A stretch of 64,000 nucleotides of DNA from Gammaproteobacteria bacterium (GTDB taxonomy: Bacteria > Pseudomonadota > Gammaproteobacteria > Enterobacterales > Alteromonadaceae): contig JAFLDV010000012.1 of assembly GCA_017302255.1 (NCBI GenBank), positions 41,562 to 105,561 on the forward strand, written 5' to 3'. This document shows, piece after piece, positions 63,019-64,000 of this stretch; position 1 is the stretch's first letter, and each line of letters opens with the position of its first letter. The notes beneath the pieces were generated by a model. That model had not been told where the DNA came from. It did no database searches and saw nothing but the letters and a program-made list of their open reading frames with translations. The position numbers and the translations under genes were made by a program.

Positions 63019-64000
63019 TGGCTTGTCTCCAAGTAAAAAGGGCATGGCAACCGTCAGTGCCAATATGTAGTTCGAACTTACCACCATGCAGGCCGGCGAT
63101 GGTTCGGCAGATGTTCACACCTAAGCCGTTGCCAGCATCTCTGCCTTTGTCACTGCTGGCTTTGGCTTGGTTGTCGACACGCATCTGAAAATTGCCACTA
63201 CTATCGTGCTGAAAATTTACCAAAAATGGCGCTGTACCATGGCGAACCGCATTTTCCAGCATGTTGGCTAAAGCGATTTCTAACAAGGTGAGGTCACCGC
63301 ACAGATCGGCTGTTGTTTGCCGCTGTACCATCGAAAGTAATGGTTGTAGTTCGTCGCCGCGACGTGCAAGGGCGCCTGCCATTAGTTCATCAGCGGCGAA
63401 CTGCTGCCATTTTAACGATGACTGGGGAAGTTGTGCTTTGCTTAGTTCTAGGACTTTCTCAAAGTGCTGATTTAGCAATTTACTTTGTTGATAGATGTTT
63501 TCTGCCTGTTGGCGACGCTGAGCATCAGTCAGCGGCACATTATCATCTGCGAGCATGCTCGAAGCACCCATGATGGTGGCCAAGGGCGTGCGTAAGTCAT
63601 GAGACAATGAACGTAGCATCATCGCTCGTTCTGCTTCCAGCTCCGCCCGCAATCTGTCTTGTTGCGCGCGCTGTTGGATAAATTGTTTGTCGTAAGTTTG
63701 TTCTAATAATGATTGTGCAGTGTTTAATAAGGTTTGGTGTTGTTGGTAACTCTGTTGGTGAAGGCTTAAGTAGCCAAATACTTTGCTTTGACCGAGCGTA
63801 ATGATATGCAGATCGGGATTTGGGGTTGGCGCGCTATTTTGAAAGCGCACGGGCACGCCTAAGCGTCGGGAAAGCAAGCGTTCGGCATAAACTAGCTGCG
63901 CTTTCCATTCAGTGCGCCGAGATAAGCCTTTAGCCAGCATAAACATGCCGCGCATTTGCGATATTGAGTTGCGCGCTTTTGCCAATTGCAGTCGGAGTCG
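63008..64000 (-). CDS. Sensor histidine kinase, KdpD-like, C-terminal part
   Basis: Frame open to the window edge; 330 codons remain. The upstream (N-terminal) part with any membrane or KdpD Usp domain is outside. Visible: a linker or GAF-like region, a coiled coil, the H-box SLSHDLRTPLATIMGASSML with the phospho-accepting His, N-box LANMLENAVRHG and G-box DAGNGLGVNICRTIAGLHGG. KdpD-type kinases read turgor or potassium. Kinase gene first, regulator second, with an 11-base overlap, so they are co-translated. Confidence 0.88.
   Translation of the reverse strand, partial: RLRLQLAKARNSISQMRGMFMLAKGLSRRTEWKAQLVYAERLLSRRLGVPVRFQNSAPTPNPDLHIITLGQSKVFGYLSLHQQSYQQHQTLLNTAQSLLEQTYDKQFIQQRAQQDRLRAELEAERAMMLRSLSHDLRTPLATIMGASSMLADDNVPLTDAQRRQQAENIYQQSKLLNQHFEKVLELSKAQLPQSSLKWQQFAADELMAGALARRGDELQPLLSMVQRQTTADLCGDLTLLEIALANMLENAVRHGTAPFLVNFQHDSSGNFQMRVDNQAKASSDKGRDAGNGLGVNICRTIAGLHGGKFELHIGTDGCHALFTWRQANAG

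Overview
The window is a 64 kb stretch of a gammaproteobacterial chromosome with almost entirely core gene content. The closest fit I can argue is an aquatic member of the Alteromonadales / Rheinheimera-Alishewanella type. Reasons: gene order is shared with Escherichia coli and Shewanella in long blocks (pdxB-asd-fimV-truA-accD-folC-dedD-cvpA-purF; aspS-yebC-ruvCAB-tolQRAB-pal-cpoB-tRNA-Lys-nadA; spoVR-yeaH-prkA; ppiB-lpxH against cysS; fadE against yafJ), but it also carries motY (sodium-type flagellar motor), fimV, an exported thiol peroxidase and several c-di-GMP proteins that enterobacteria lack. The genus is inference; I saw no rRNA, phage, insertion sequence or CRISPR array.

Layout. 1-1.9 kb: the 3' part of hemH, a small MAPEG membrane protein and an alpha/beta hydrolase. 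2-3.2 kb (minus strand): ibpA-type small heat-shock gene with a sigma-32-like promoter and a ROSE-type RNA thermometer, then a secreted Tpx. 3.4-5.4 kb: a two-gene signalling operon, REC-CheC followed by PAS-GGDEF. 5.6-11.2 kb (minus): spoVR-yeaH-prkA and sodB. 11.5-15.6 kb: grxD, rnt, motY, mnmC. 15.8-29.2 kb (plus): fabB and the pdxB-to-purF block. 29.4-35 kb: Yip1 protein, miaE, lpxH, ppiB, cysS, folD, tRNA-Pro. 35.2-35.6 kb is a repeat-rich gap. 35.6-45.3 kb: fadE, yafJ, DUF3108-purN-purM, and yecE-cmoA-cmoB-lysR. 45.4-48.2 kb: a receptor with three tandem periplasmic binding domains and a GGDEF output. 48.3-60.6 kb: aspS to nadA. 60.8-64 kb: tRNA-Ser, pldA and an OmpR/KdpE-like response regulator with the 3' part of its kinase.

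How the genes work together. The dominant themes are housekeeping: nucleotide synthesis (purF, purM, purN, folD, folC), fatty-acid synthesis and breakdown (fabB, accD, fadE, with FabR/FadR-like sites), tRNA modification (miaE, mnmC, cmoA, cmoB, truA), envelope integrity (Tol-Pal, LpxH, PldA), and DNA recombination (RuvABC). Superimposed are stress modules (IbpA, Tpx, SodB, PrkA cluster, GrxD) and signalling modules (REC-CheC/GGDEF, triple-SBP GGDEF, KdpDE-like).

Most noteworthy are the non-coding features: a ROSE thermometer upstream of ibpA, a probable small RNA on the minus strand where ybgC would normally sit upstream of tolQ, a tRNA-Lys copy in which the nearly invariant G53-C61 pair is replaced by A53-U61, a terminator-like hairpin inside the rnt leader, a 20-bp palindrome upstream of fimV, and tandem 8-bp and 23-bp repeats directly downstream of tRNA-Pro.
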